Source: Thalassia testudinum
Taxonomy: Eukaryota > Streptophyta > Magnoliopsida > Alismatales > Hydrocharitaceae
Length of the DNA stretch: 64,000 nucleotides
Reading direction: 5' to 3'
Assembly: GCA_037157565.1 (NCBI GenBank)
Contig: JAZHRO010000019.1
Coordinates: forward strand, 61,254,501-61,318,500
The first letter of the stretch is position 1. The number at the start of each line of letters is the position of its first letter. The position numbers and the translations under genes were made by a program. The notes beneath the pieces were generated by a model. That model was not told the DNA's origin and searched no databases. It worked only from the letters and a program-made list of their open reading frames with translations. Shown piece by piece: positions 1 to 11,902 of the stretch.

Positions 1-1
1 G

Positions 2-119
2 CCCATGGCAACCCTTAGAACCCTGGCTTTCGACACTTCGAGATAGTGCCACCCATGGCATTCTATAGCTAAATTCAGGCCCTGGTAATCGACATTTCGG
101 GATAATCCCACCCATGGCA
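2..119. repeat. Degenerate direct repeat, period 50-59 bp
   Basis: The string CCCATGGCA recurs at 2, 52 and 111. Between copies there are a related CCCTGG segment and a related TCGACAYTTCGRGATA segment. The block continues beyond the left edge. It lies in the 3' non-coding part of N1; no function is evident. Confidence 0.6.
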
Positions 120-880
120 CCTGAACTAGCACAAGGTGCTTACATGCCCTTGGTAGGATATTTAGATATCCTAGGAGACAAGCACCGAGGAGATGATATG
201 TTATTGCGCATCTTCGAGGGAAATTTCCCATCTCTTCACGTCGAGAACTCATCTAAATCAACTTGTGTTTTTGAGCTGCTCTTAATCTAGATCTTAGGAC
301 CATTTTCAGAATAGCATAAATGCTTTTTGGCATGATTTCATATTTAAGTGCATTGAACTAGACTTGTGTGTGGATTAGGGTGCTTAGGTTACCGAGTCTC
401 GCAAACTAGAGGTCAGTTAACAGGGCCGAATAATCCCTAAGCCTTAGACCTAATACATAAGCTTCGCATTTTCCCCAACCTCTTGAGGACTATCTGGATC
501 TTAACGGATACATGAATTTTTAAGCCTAAAAACAAGTCCAAAAGGCCTAAGATCAATACTCATACTAATCTCTTTGTCTCTTTAGCACTTTTTGACTTTT
601 ATTTTTCTTTCTTTTGATTTGGCTTAAAACTTTAAGTAGATTCCACAATCATTTACTAAGACTAACACTTTTTGTTTCAAATTTGTTGCTCCTTTTTGAC
701 ATTTAGAATCTTCTCCCATTTTCCTCCTCAAGAATGATATGCAATTAATCTCACAAAACTTTCCTCCCCTTTCCAATTTTTTTATTCTTTTTTAATTTTT
801 TAATTTTTTTATTTTTTGACTATGTATAATTTTTGTGAGAACCCCTCAGAAACTTGAATTTTTATTTGTTTGCATTTTAA

Positions 881-920
881 CATCCCCTATGCCTAAGTTT
901 TGCAATGTCCTCATTGTAAA
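881..920 (-). other. Internal PPT-like block of N1
   Basis: On the minus strand the block reads CAATGAGGACATTGCA, then CTTAGGCATAGGGG. The same arrangement occurs once in A3 (17750-17788), N2 (44969-45005) and A1 (36615-36651), about 1.2-1.5 kb before the true 3' polypurine tract. It is purine-rich on the sense strand of each element. A role as a second plus-strand primer is inferred from its resemblance to the terminal tract. Confidence 0.6.
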
Positions 921-1393
921 CTAGAGGGTATGAAATTAGATTGGCTCAGAATAGATTCAAAGGGTGGGTGAATGGGTCGGGATGACTGTTGAGGATGATT
1001 TCAAGCTCTAGTACGAATACTAGAGGTGGGATTAGCTATTCTACTCTGAACTCTAAGTGCAGTAGATGCAAAGCTCAAAAGGATGATCAGAAGGGTCTCG
1101 ATTTTTGGAATGACGGGTTGCCTCCCGTTAAGTGCTAAATTCAATGCCTTTAGCCAAGTAGGAGATGGTCATGGGGAAGGGGTGGTCAACTTAGTGGAAT
1201 TTTGTAAAACAAGCACCTTGATCAATAGCCTAGTTGGTCCAATCAAGTGCTTGTTTAGATCAACAAGATGATGATGCAGCCCAAACCCAATCAATTTGGT
1301 GGGTTGATAGATGTGAATCAATAGATGTGGTACCCACCAGATACTTTGAGGTTCAAACAGATATGGCAGTGAGAATCATGGGTTTGGTTGAGT

Positions 1394-2958
1394 CTAATCA
1401 GCTTGGTCAGAGTAGGGATCCTCAAAAGAAAATGGATTTGAAAAGGATATAGGAACCCTACTAGTGTGATCAGAGAAGGATGGGACGTGATTTGTAGTCT
1501 GATCAATGTCCAAAACCTGATCAAAAGATGGAGAGGAATCATATGCGACCGGATCAGAGAGGTGAATCAGGATAGAAATTGATTCCAGTGGCGGGTCGAG
1601 GTTGGGTTCGGATTTGAGAAGGTTTTGTATGTGTTGTAGAAGAGGTGGCATCATGGAGATTCAAACTATTGACCTCAGCGTTAGAATGAAAGGGTAGGTC
1701 GTGGGTGCTGAGGTCGTAAACTGGTTTGGAGTTATTAGGAAACAAAAGTTCTCCGAAATCATAATGGGATTCACAATCGTCGGAAAACTTGCGAAGATCA
1801 TGTTTTGAACTCAATTTTAGATAAGAAGTTCCACCACAAAAAGGATCAAGATGTGTAGAAGCAACAACTTGACTTGGATCTAACCTATTTTTGGATTCCG
1901 AGCTCAAAAGGTGTCCTTATTAGGCATAGGCTTAGGTTCTTGGCTCCTAGGGTAGACCCAGTTGAATCCCAGCTCTTCCAGCTCCTCGATTTCTGTATCA
2001 TAAATTGGCGTTATCTTCAAAAAATTGATCTATCTTTTAGAGGAGTCTAGAGAGATGTAGTCATCAAATACAGGCCCTGAATCATATTTTAGATTCGAAA
2101 TTTGTGTCTCATCATATGGGGCCTCATAATCATCCCAATTAGGCTCAGATCTAGATTCTAGGTCAAAGGTAGGCATTGGGTCACTAGGATCTAGGCTGGG
2201 CTCTATAGGGATGTCAGAATTGCCCTCGAGAGTCACCTTATCAGAATAAGGGGTGGAATTTACACCCTCGAGAGGTTCTGTTTCAATTTCATCATCACAG
2301 GTGTCTGGGAAATTTAGTCTTGATGGACCAGATTCAAGGCTTTCTAAGGCTGATTCAAAATTGCGAACACTTGCAATCGGATCCTCCCAACCCATCTCAA
2401 GATCAGGTATGTCAATTGTTATGAAGTTTGAATCTGAATTCATTTGGGTTGGGGGTCCACAACAACCTTGATTCTTGAACCCGAGATTTGTGGAATCATG
2501 TTGATCATCAGTGTTGTTCCAAGGTGTCTTATTATCTTCTGAAGGGATGTAGGGGTGTTCTCGGTTAATGGTTTTATACAATGTATTCGGTAATTTTCCC
2601 CGTTTCTCCATGAGATCTTGGTGTTTTTCCAAAAGTGAAGGATTTGACCAACATTGCAGACACTCGTTGTATGTAATTTCATTAATTAAATGTATTTTGC
2701 TAAGAGATCATCCCGGGTTGAACCATGTTTCATTTGTGTCCATATTATTTTGAAACGGTTTAGAATGTGGTTTGTTGTTTTTACAAATTTATCCTGAATG
2801 TCCCTTTCTAAGGCTTTATAATGTTCTTCATGGTCTCTATAAGCATCCTCAATCATCTTGTCTTTGATGGTCATTTGGGACACAGGTTTCCTAATCACTT
2901 TTCCTAACATGTCAGGTTGCATTTTCGATTCAAGTGATGGAACATAATCAAGAATCAA
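1394..2958 (-). pseudogene. N1-specific acidic ORF remnants, function unknown
   Basis: Three minus-strand open segments lie in order (2958-2686, 2632-2030, 1907-1554), with a further overlapping piece to 1394, in different frames. I do not recognise the product. The first segment is mixed-charge and probably helical (KALERDIQDKFVKTTNHILN). The second is strongly acidic, rich in D, E, S and P (NWDDYEAPYDETQ), with no cysteine knuckle and no protease or RT motif. Its position, right after the leader, is that of gag in related elements and of the ORF in N2 (45372-46838). It shares general composition with the N2 protein, but I see no clear residue-level homology. Frameshifts show that it is decayed. 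Confidence 0.4.
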
Positions 2959-2959
2959 A

Positions 2960-4125
2960 CTCAGGTTCAGATTGGAACTGATCAGATCTGAAAGAAATTC
3001 CCAAGAAGATCTAATGAGGCCCCTTAGGTTAAAAACCTAAGGACCTTCCTGTGTGTGCTCTAGAGAAAAGTTGAGGGACTAAATATGAAGTGGACCCAAT
3101 CAAGGCACCCAAAGATTTTTGGATGACTAAGGCTATTTTAAGGTGGATGATACCTCTGAATTAGAAATTCGTACTACTGAGAATTACTTAGGCAACTAGG
3201 AAGGGAGAGCCTCGTAATGACCCCTATACGGTAAAGCGTCCCCACAAGTTACATGGTTTCCCCCACCCGACCTTCCTTGTCACTGCAGTTCCAAGTAGAT
3301 CGGAATGTACGAACTTGAGACCTTAAGTCTACCAATTTTATTTCTAATTTGTGCCTTGAATTTCACTTGATTTAGAAGTTGATTTGACTTGTAACCTAAT
3401 TTGGAGGTTGATTGGCTCACAATGTAGACCAACTTCACCTGACCTGCCCTAAAAGAAGTTGAATAAAATCTAGGTCAAGACCCAAAAATCACCCTAAATT
3501 GACTCAGGTTATTAGGTTCACAATTTTTAAGGTTTAAGTGAATTTAAAGCCTGATTTTAGGGTTTAAGTGATTAGATCTTTTCAAGTAAGGGTTTGGGTA
3601 GCACACAACTGCGGGAGGGTAAATTTCCTTTAGTTCAGGCAAATGTGAACTAGCACTTCAAACCCTAATGTTCAAAACCCTAATTGGCTCTATTCCAAGT
3701 CCAATTTGATCTTAAAATGTTCACCTTGGGCTTCAATCAAGAAGTGTGTTAGCCCAAAGTGAATTGGAAATTAAGCATAGTCCCTAATAGGTATAGGCAA
3801 TCAAGGTAGGGATTTGTAAACAGAATCGCCTCAAGCTTCAATGAGATATGAAAAATTTTTTGCAAATCAGGAAACTTGCCTCTTTAATGATAATTACTAT
3901 GAAAATAAGACAGGTATTCCTAATTGATTTGTTTTCTTTTTTATCTTCCCAAGATTAGAAGGTTGATTAGGGAAGAAAAGAGAATTTACCTGCCCTGGGA
4001 GTGGTTGAATTGCACGGAAAATCGCCTTGTGAGATACCTCGCAAAAATCACAAGAAACAAATAGGGCAAGTTAGTGCTTAGATATAATCAAATAGAACAA
4101 AGAATAGCGGTGAATTACGTGTTGC
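2960..4125 (-). other. N1 leader, non-coding
   Basis: This AT-rich stretch separates the primer binding site from the N1 ORF remnants. It holds many CCTAA/TTAGG-type words, including TTAGGTTAAAAACCTAA near 3026, and no convincing ORF. Length and position match the leaders of A1, A4 and N2. Confidence 0.5.
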
Positions 4126-4143
4126 TCCCCAACAATGGCGCCA
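4126..4143 (-). other. N1 primer binding site, tRNA-Asp type
   Basis: The minus strand reads TGGCGCCATTGTTGGGGA. This matches the complement of the plant tRNA-Asp 3' end (TGGCGCCGTTGCCGGGGA) except for two C-to-T-type changes. It lies 3 nt from the LTR end at 4147. Confidence 0.85.
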
Positions 4144-4146
4144 AAA

Positions 4147-4985
4147 TGTTAGGTCGAGCTTTTCAGGAGTTTAAATATGTTTTGTTGTAGCAAAATCTCC
4201 CGAATAGCTCAATCAACAAATAAAATTTATAACTCGAATATTTAGAATGAAGTCTGAGGTCGAACACAGGGAGCAACTATTGCAATTCACGCGCTAATCG
4301 AAATGAATATCTAAATAAGCACAGGAAATTAAGTACAATAATGATATTCAATAAATACTAATATGTCACATTAAATATTCAATGATACTCAATGTATCTA
4401 GAGATTGTATAGAATAAAAAAGGAAAGAGAATAAAAAACAATGGTGATTTAGATCAACACTAATCCTCTTAATTAAGCATGCAAGAAATATTTCAATTCA
4501 ACCGTAACCATATTACTTAAATAATACAATAGTATCTTAAATAAACTCAAATCAGACATCAGGCGTTTATCATCAGATGACTTAAGTTCAACCCTACTAT
4601 AGTGCTTTCTTCTCTTCTTTAGGTTTTTTACTTCTGCCTCAGCTTCTTCTTCTTCTCTTCTTTCCTTCAACCTCTTCCTCTTCTTCTTTCACGAGACTCT
4701 TCTTCCTTTCTTCCCTTCTTCTTCTCAGGGCCCTCGCCTTCTTCCTTCGGAGAGCATAAGGGTTCTCTCTCATGGCTAAGTGTTGGACAAGGTTAAACAT
4801 TAGAGAGCAAAACCCCCCTTCCCCCGCTCTCTCCCTCTTTCTTGCCTCTTCCTCTCTCAGATATTCAGGTCGTAATCGAGTATTCGGATCATGCAGTATC
4901 GAGTCCAGGGCTACCGGCATGGGTAGTAGCCAAGGAGTGGAGGCTTAGATGGGTTTGGGTAAGCGGGTAAGGTGCTGGGGACCCA
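4147..4985 (-). repeat. N1 5' LTR, left segment
   Basis: The LTR begins TGTTAGGTCGAG next to the primer site and is cut at 4985 by A1. The rest is 39517-40824, giving about 2.15 kb in all. Order and wording match the solo LTR S1: a TTCGACCTCAGA-like sense stretch, then a CT-rich part, then GC-rich text, and a final TCATCA end. The joined N1 LTR is shorter than S1 and diverged from it. Confidence 0.8.
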
Positions 4986-5377
4986 TGATAACTCTGGATT
5001 CAATGATGATAATTCTGTCAACAAGGGATCATCTTAAGGATATATGTGCACTAATAACATACCATAATGGGCATGGGAGAACTACATGCATTGGAAATTA
5101 AGATTGCTTATAATCAATGTTTAATGGCTATGTGTATAAGTGCATGCTGAAACAGGCCTCAGATGAGCAATCGGACCACACGGATAGATCCAGTTTGACG
5201 AACGGAGTCCAACGGACTCAAAATCACCTAAATCCGACATCCGGAGCTCTCACAACAAGCCCAAGAAGTCGTGACCGTTGATCTAAGGATTAATGACCAC
5301 AAGGCCGCCATGTGTCACGCATCTGCACCATCAACCGTCGCGCCCGCACCTGGCCTCGCTTCGTCAAGAGCATGTTA

Positions 5378-5405
5378 AGCCGTCCGATCCTTGGATTGGA
5401 CGGCT
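5378..5405. other. U3 hairpin in A1 5' LTR
   Basis: The arms are AGCCGTCCGATCC and GGATTGGACGGCT, 13 bp with one mismatch and a 2-nt loop. The same hairpin type recurs in N2 (48889-48916) and in the A1 3' LTR. A related CCGTTGGAT/ATCCAATGG pair lies near 5466-5488. Confidence 0.8.
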
Positions 5406-5535
5406 GCGGATCCGCAAAGGCACACTCTCCATCGCACCCAAAGAAGCCTTCAACATGGAATCCTAACCGTTGGATTTCCATCCAATGGTCAACCGCGCCC
5501 GCACCTGACCTCACCTCTGCAACAACTCGCGAAGG

Positions 5536-5590
5536 CAGCACAGTGGGTAGCGCCTCGGCCTCACAAGCAAGAAGTGAGAATTCGAAGCTC
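5536..5590 (+). other. tRNA-like module in A1 5' LTR U3
   Basis: An A-box-like CAGCACAGTGGG (consensus TRGCNNAGYNGG, one mismatch at a defined base) starts at 5536. A B-box-like AATTCGAAGCT lies about 43 nt downstream. The segment between reads like a D-arm and anticodon arm: GTAGCGC, then GGCCTCACAAGC, which resembles elongator tRNA-Met. The 3' LTR copy (38457-38510) keeps a better A box. It could be a tRNA-derived or SINE-derived segment fixed in the LTR. Confidence 0.55.
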
Positions 5591-5937
5591 CGCGCGCTGC
5601 CAAATCGCCCTCGATTGAAAGCGTAGTCGATTACAACCGTCGATGCGGGCACAAATGGCATAGATGGAGTCCACGCGGTGCCTCCAGATGAAAGCTCACC
5701 CCAACTCGTGGTTGTTGATATGCGATCGGATGACCTATGTTGCGAGCACACAAATCATGCGAAGGCAGCACCTGTAGGTGTGGCAAAGGGGCGACGTAGC
5801 TCGCCCTCAGCTATTTGATGGCAATCAGCACCTCGGATCTGACGGCTGAGGATGCATAGGTGAGGCTTGAGAAGAAGAAGAACGGGCGGGCCTAAGGATA
5901 GATGGGCGTAGGACTTCAGTGACACTTTTGGAAGGGA

Positions 5938-5964
5938 TTTAGTGATGTCCCCGACGTCGCTAAA
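5938..5964. other. Promoter-proximal hairpin, A1 5' LTR, decayed
   Basis: TTTAGTGATGTC and GACGTCGCTAAA form an imperfect inverted repeat 33 bp before the TATA box. The 3' LTR copy at 38921-38947 keeps the TGACGTC core. Confidence 0.75.
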
Positions 5965-5996
5965 GACTCATACCTCTTTTGAAAGCCCTCTTCTAT

Positions 5997-6004
5997 TATA
6001 TAAA
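5997..6004 (+). promoter_or_regulatory. TATA box of A1 5' LTR
   Basis: TATATAAA is followed by CCCCCTCAACC and a CT-rich stretch, typical of an LTR U3/R border. The 3' LTR has the same box at 38980-38987. Confidence 0.8.
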
Positions 6005-6537
6005 CCCCCTCAACCACCTCATTCAAGAGCATTCAATTCTCATTCACTCTCCATGCAATACTAGCCCTCTCCTAGCTCCACCAAATACTCCATATCCACC
6101 CTCGGAGTTGTCGAGCCACCAACGGAGCCCCCCTCCACCATCGTGGCCACCTCGCCTCCTCCATGGACTCTCTTTTACTTTAGTTTTATGTTGCACTATT
6201 TTAAGCTTTCATCTATTGTTGTAGTTGTAAACGATCTCTAATTGCATGCTATATGTTGATGTTGCTTCTTATATCATAATTCACATTTCTTTAAGTGATT
6301 GTCATGTTTTAAATGCAAGCTCTAACCCTACTCACTCTCTCTCTTTCGCTCTCATTTTCGCAAGCAAACCATGCTACCATTTTGTGACACCCAAAGCGAC
6401 TAAAACTAATATGATTTCACGCCTCCCTGAGATCGACACTTGTACTCACCGAATCCAAATCTTAAATTAAAACTGACATAGCGAACACATGCTACAATGA
6501 CATAATTAAACCAACGCGTTCCGCGCGCGTTAGTTTT

Positions 6538-6555
6538 TGGTGTCGTTGCTGGGGA
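6538..6555 (+). other. A1 primer binding site, tRNA-Asp type
   Basis: TGGTGTCGTTGCTGGGGA matches the tRNA-Asp complement apart from three C-to-T changes. It starts 5 nt after the LTR end. Confidence 0.85.
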
Positions 6556-7671
6556 GGAAATAGATTTCTTTTGCCACTTTCATCTCGCATTAGTATTCAC
6601 ATCTTCTTACTCATTTTTTGCTCTCTCTACTTGATTAGTTGTAGGAACTCGACGCCTTGGCGACGGAGGAGCACGATTGAAAACAGTAGACAAGCAGTAA
6701 AGTGCTATGAAGACTGTTGTGAGTATCACTCCACCCATTGAGTGTTTGCTTGCTTAAAAAAATACAAAAAAATATAAATCTAAAATTGGTGTGGTGAATG
6801 GCTACTTGATCCACATTTCAAACTCATCACCCAACCAAAAAAAAATACACTCTAACGTTCTTGAAGAAATAATCTTTCTAGAAGTGTTCTTCTTTCTTTT
6901 GAGTGGTGTTTATGAAGTTACCGTGATTTGACTTGAGCCGCACCACTCATCATAATTAAAATCAACTCACCTAGTAGAACCACATGAACACTAGGGTGAA
7001 TACATTAGGGTTGTTTCTCTAGGGCCACATCATTCTAAAGGAAAATCGACTTTCGCCCATTGTGTGCAAAACTTTGTGTGCCCACTTGAACATTGTTTGA
7101 AAACATTAAGGCATTTCAACCCTAAAAATTACTAAAGCAAGGATGAATCCTTAAAAGACATCACATCCTAAAAACCTTGCTTGAAAACCATGTTTTGTTG
7201 AGTGCACGCACAAGCTCAATTGGACTAAGAGGCACAACCCCAAACAATGCCTCATGACATATCCTGAGCACAAGCACTAACCTAGCCCTCATTAAAATGG
7301 AGTAGACGTGCCCTAGGCAGGACTAGTCTAAGTCTATGAGGTGTGATTAGGTTTGCTAGGCACTTGGCCTTCATTCCCTTTGTAAAATTTGGTGTCTAGG
7401 CTGCGGGGAAGTGTCAAACGACTGCGATTGTGGGGTCTACGGAATCGGCGGTGCAAGGCAAAGGAAGAACCTTCCCCTCAATCCCCTCTTAATCAACCTG
7501 GCCAGATTAACATCGTGAAGGGAGGTTAAGTGCTTGCAGATTTGATCATTCCCTTTGAGGCTTCTAGGTCACCTAAGGTATATGCTATATGGACTAAACT
7601 TGCTTGCTTGTTTGTGCACACACTTCTCGCACCTATCTCTCTCCGCATCCCTCCCTGTTCTTCTCTAGTGT
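6556..7671 (+). other. A1 leader with conserved block
   Basis: The leader is non-coding and lies between primer site and gag. At 7414-7480 it holds a block (GTGCAAGGCAAAGGAAGAAC) also present in the leaders of A4 (59684-59750) and N2 (46950-47035), with a weaker match in A3 near 23585-23640. Such a position suits an RNA packaging signal; that role is inferred. Confidence 0.55.
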
Positions 7672-9061
7672 ATGCATGGGAGACGATCACTTCATTCTGA
7701 GTTGTTTGTTTTAGAAAGGGAAATCAAGAGAAGACTTGGTTTTTCAAGGGAAATGGCTGACCCAAGAATTGATGAGATTGAGGACCAACCTCAACCCGAT
7801 GCTATGGCCATCATTCAGGCCCAAATCTCTGCCAACCACCAACTTCAACAACAATAGATCCAAACCATCATGCAAGCCATACACCAATTGCAAAACCTGC
7901 AAGGGCAACCCCCACCTAACCCACCACAACCTCCCGAGGGCCAACCAAGGCCTCTCCGTAATTTTATGATCCGTCTGTTATCCTGATTGAGCCACATCTT
8001 AGGGTCCCCGAAGGGGGAGATGATTTTGAGCTAAAAGCAAATGTCCTGAGCTTAATTCAAAGCCACTTTAATGGGAGCTCAAATGAGAACCCCTTCCAAC
8101 ACTTAGAGGACCTAGACCGGATAGCCGAACTATGAAACCAAGGAACATCAGCTTGGATATTGTTTTAATTAAGATGTTCCCTTTCTCCCTAAAAGATAAA
8201 GCATTTCACTGGCTTAGAACCTTAAGGAGACCCATCTCCACCTGGGAAGAATTGAGGCATGCATTCTTGAAGAAATTTTTCCCCATAGGCAAAACCAATG
8301 TCCTCAGAAGAGCCATTACCACATTCACACTACAAGGTGGGGAACAATTCCATGAGGCATGGGAAAGATTTAATGAATTATTGAGGAAATGCCCACACCA
8401 TGAGGTTCCAAGATGGCAATTAGCCGAGATCTTCTACCATAGTCTGGACAGCAACCTTAGGAACTTTGTTGATGCCTTATGTGGAGGCAACTTTTTGAAC
8501 GAAGATGAGGAGAGCATGTTTGAACTCTTTGAATCTATGAGCGAAAATTCACTCAACAATGCCTCCATGACCCAATTTAATCGATCCATTCAACCCCGTG
8601 GTGGGATCTATGAGGTGCAAGCCAATTCTGGAATGGTTGACATGGACATTATAGCCAAAAAGTTGGATCGAGTTGAGTTGGTGGACAAAAGAATTAATAA
8701 GCTGTTGAGCCAAACCCAAAACCAACTACAGATCCTCTCCCTAGCAAAGGGAGCACACAATGTAGATTTGGTGCGGCCAATGAATCAAATGCACCTAGAA
8801 CAACCCCTAACCATGTTCCAGGGAGGGACCTTTGCTCCCTCAAACCCTGATTACTCTCTTCCCTCCCCTCCAGCACCTTCTATCTTTGAAGATGTCTAGG
8901 CCATCCAAGGTTCTCCAAACCTGACCCCTTCTCCAACACCTACAATGCTGGATGGCGTAACCACTCGAATTTTTCCTGAACAAACCAAAAACCGAACCAA
9001 TTCCAGAATCAACACAGGCTAAACCCTCCCTCCTATCAGTAACGTCCATCGGTTAGACCAC
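7672..9061 (+). pseudogene. gag: A1 gag, N-terminal and central part
   Basis: This would be the capsid/nucleocapsid polyprotein that packages element RNA into cytoplasmic particles. The start MHGRRSLHSEL matches the gag starts of A2 (MHGKRSL), A3 (MLGRRSL) and A4 (MLGMRSL). The open piece 8132-8899 covers the retrotransposon gag core: SLKDKAFHWLRTL, ending in a stretch like FFPIGKTNVLRRAI, then QFHEAWERFNELLRKCPHHE. After a stop the frame still shows YNAGWRNHSNFS near 8939-8977, the Athila signature. Frame changes near 7857-8132 and stops make it non-functional. S1 interrupts it at 9061. Confidence 0.8.
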
Positions 9062-11902
9062 TAACCGATAGTTTCACAGTTTAAAAATATATTCGTTGTA
9101 GTATAACACGAAAAAACGATTATCAATTTTATTACTCGAAATTCAAAAATTATTCTGAGGTCGAACTCAGGAAGCAATTCAGTATTGCAGAAGCAAAAAT
9201 CACAATCTCAAATTGTACTTGAAAGATGTTCAATGCAATGTATAAATGCTAGAGAGGAAAAAGAAATAAATTCTCTATTTTTTTTTTCTTCTTCTCTTCT
9301 CTCTTTCTTTTTCTTTCTCTATCTTTGGCCTTCTTCAGACATCTGATTCTGTGAATCAGACGCCTTAGCTGATGACTGCTACAGTGCCTGAGCTTTCTTC
9401 TTCTTTCTTCTTTCTCCTTGGCTTCTACTTCTCTGTCTTTGGCCTTCTTCTTCCTTGGCTCTACAGACTCCTCCCTTCTCCTTTAGCCTCTACCTTCAAG
9501 TCCTTGGCTTTCCTCCTTGGCTTCTTCTTTTTCTCTTCTTGAGCGGCTGTGCCTCCTCCTTCTTCCTTGCCTTAGGCTTTGGCTACGTGTTCAGCTTCTC
9601 CTTCCTCTACCTCTACAGTTCTCTTCTTCTTCTTCTTCAGCTCCTTCCTCTGCCTTCTTCTTTCCGTGGCTAAGTCCTTCCTTCGGCTACTCTCTGTTGT
9701 GCCTCCTCTTTAGCAGCACCTTCTTCTCCCTTAGCTGCTCCTGCCTTCTTCTTTCCTTGCACAGAGTGAAGCAAAACCTACCCCTACCCTCCCCGCATCT
9801 CTCTCCCTCTATTTCGCTCTTAGGACACAGCTCTCCCAGGGCCTTTCTCGAGTAAACGGGTCGGGTATGCGTGCTCGGGACCAGGCCCACCAATGTGGGG
9901 TGGTGGGCGAGGAATGCACGGGTAGTCAGGTTAGGCTAGGTCCGCAGAGGCGTGGGTCACGGATGAGATCATGTTGGGTGAGTAGGACCTCACCCCATGG
10001 ATCTGAGGCGACAAGGCTAATTTAGAAATTCAATTTAAGTGGCGCCTCCCACTCGTCAGCTTTCGAGGTGGGACTAAATGTCCCACTCGCTTCTCGCGCG
10101 CACCCGCAGCAGGTCGTCGCCCAATCACAGAGGCTGGAGCTTCCTTGGCCTCCAATTGATGGGCGGGATTTGTTCGCGAAGGGTGCCTGCGCGTCGAGGA
10201 CGTGGGATCCTGATGCCTGGAGTCGAAGATGAGGCTTGCGAGCTTCTTCAAGCTTGCTCCAATGGCAGTCAAGGCCCTGTTCCTGTCAACAAGGAAAACA
10301 ACCTCACGGCCTTATCAGATCACTCAGGAAGCTTCACCGTGACACGACGAAGGTGGCCCGGTGGTCGGCATGGCGTAGGGTGGCCTGGGCGTGCGTGCCT
10401 AGGTCACCTTGTGGCTATGCAAGTGGGTGTGTTCAAGGGGCGTGTTGGGAGCGTGTGGTAGTGAATGGGAAGAGGGGTTATGATCAGTGAGTCGTGGCGG
10501 AGCTTGTGGGGTGATTGGCGAGGTGGGTGGATGCGTGGAGTGGCGGGAGCACCTCACTGGTGGTCTGGTCGGAGGTGGAAACGATGGTGGTGGTAGTGGC
10601 AGTCGAGGGGTTGAAACTAAAAATTGATAAAGGGGAAATAAAGAGGGGAGAGAGGTACTTATCTAGGGTGTTTAGAGCGAAGGGGGGAGGTGGAGAGCGA
10701 GCGGCAGGTATCTACCATCGTTGGAGACGAAGACCCTGTGGTGAAGAAGCGGCGACGAGGAAGAGTGTCGAAAGGGCGAGCGCTAGTACGACACGGCACG
10801 GAGGAGCACGGCAGAGATGGCTCTGCCACTGGTACGGTGGCAGAGTGACGAGAGGAGGGAGGGAGAGCCGTCGGAGCCTGCGGGCAGTTGGCCGGAGTGA
10901 GGAGGAGACGAAATTGGGGGGTGTTCTCTGGCCAAATCAAGCTTACAGGAAGCAGAAGGATCTATGCTTCCCTAAATAGGCGCGGGCAGAGCGAGATTCG
11001 CAAGGAGCTGGCAGGCACACCATGCTGGAGGTATGGCCAAAGGAGACCCATACCTCTCGAGTGTTCGCACAAGAGGTATGGGGCATTTTAGGGCATGGGG
11101 AGCTACCCATGCGGTAGGGGGCTTCGCAGGGAGCTCCCCTTTCAAATCTGGGAGCAGCTCCCCATGAAATCGAGGAGAAAACCTCCACGCAAAGTTGCCG
11201 GAGGTATGGGTCCCTGCTGCGGTAGCAGAGGGACCAAAATCAAGAAAGTGACGAAGAAGCTGAGGGGAGATTTGCAAGGGTTTCCAAAAGTTAAGGGTCT
11301 GAATGTAATTTGGTGGACCAAATTGCAAAGTAGGTCAAGATGACCTTCCCTTAGGTCCAAATTTTGGTATAAACCTAATTTATACCTAAGGAATCCAATG
11401 GTGAAGTTGGATTTTAGGTTTGACTACGTTTGATTGGACATTTTGCACAAAAACCCAAATTAGATCGAATATTGGGCATGGACCCCAATCTAGGTCAAAA
11501 CAGGTTCCAAAGGTCAAATTAAACATTATAAACCCTAGGGGATATTTTTCCAAAAATTTTAGAGGGTTTATTTGATTTTTATCTTTCCTGGAACCTTGTG
11601 AATTTATGTGAGTTTGTTTTAGAGTTACAGAATGTCATTTAATTCATTAATTTCGCAATAACCCTTATCTGACTGAACCATCTCACTTTTTCTCTTGTTA
11701 AGTCCAATTGACCTATGTCTAGATCCTTAAAAATCCCGTTGATGCACTGCAATGGTAAAATTATAGTTTTACCCCTTGTTTCTTATTTTCTTCTCAGATT
11801 AGTGTTTCCTTGAATTCAGCCTTTCTCTTGGTTATGTAGGAGCTTTTGTTCACTTTATTAGGTTAAAATGTGCTAGTTAGGCTCATGATGAGGTTCTCAT
11901 CA
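9062..11902 (-). repeat. S1: solo Athila-type LTR
   Basis: This 2841-bp LTR lies inside A1 gag with a perfect 5-bp duplication, ACCAC (9057-9061 and 11903-11907). On the plus strand it begins TAACCGATAG, the first pair apparently mutated from TG, and ends GAGGTTCTCATCA. Order and wording match the N1 LTR, including GGTCGAACTCAGG near 9161, a CT-rich part (9280-9750) and a GC-rich part (10070-10900). No internal region or second LTR is present, so it is a product of LTR-LTR recombination. ORFs of up to about 150 codons in its GC-rich part look fortuitous. Confidence 0.88.

Larger units (their letters stand above)
1..4146 (-). mobile_element. N1: internal region of a non-autonomous Athila-like element, partial
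   Basis: This is the internal part of a minus-strand LTR element. Its primer binding site lies at 4126-4143 and its 5' LTR starts at 4147; the 3' end lies left of the window. No protease, reverse transcriptase, RNase H or integrase motif was found on either strand. About 1.2 kb of leader (2960-4125) is followed by fragments of an acidic protein (1394-2958). After these comes a non-coding 3' part (1-1390) that carries the PPT-like block at 881-920 shared with gag-pol elements. I infer a non-autonomous derivative mobilised in trans. An internal deletion of an ordinary element is less likely, because the protein fragments do not resemble gag or pol. Confidence 0.6.
4986..6532 (+). repeat. A1 5' LTR
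   Basis: It begins TGATAACTCTGG and ends GCGTTA, where the 3' copy ends GCATCA. It shares its layout with the N2 and A4 LTRs: an ATCCGACATCCG stretch, GTCCGATC hairpins, a tRNA-like module (5536-5590), a TGACGTC hairpin (5938-5964), a TATA box (5997-6004), then a CT-rich transcribed part. It is about 86 bp shorter than the 3' LTR, partly because it lacks the duplication at 38215-38260. Confidence 0.9.

Noticed and set aside
1083..1452. Plus-strand ORFs near the left edge
   Set aside because: Antisense to N1 with no recognisable motif.
9455..11360. ORFs of 60-154 codons in S1
   Set aside because: CT-rich and GC-rich LTR sequence; products are low complexity and overlap on both strands.
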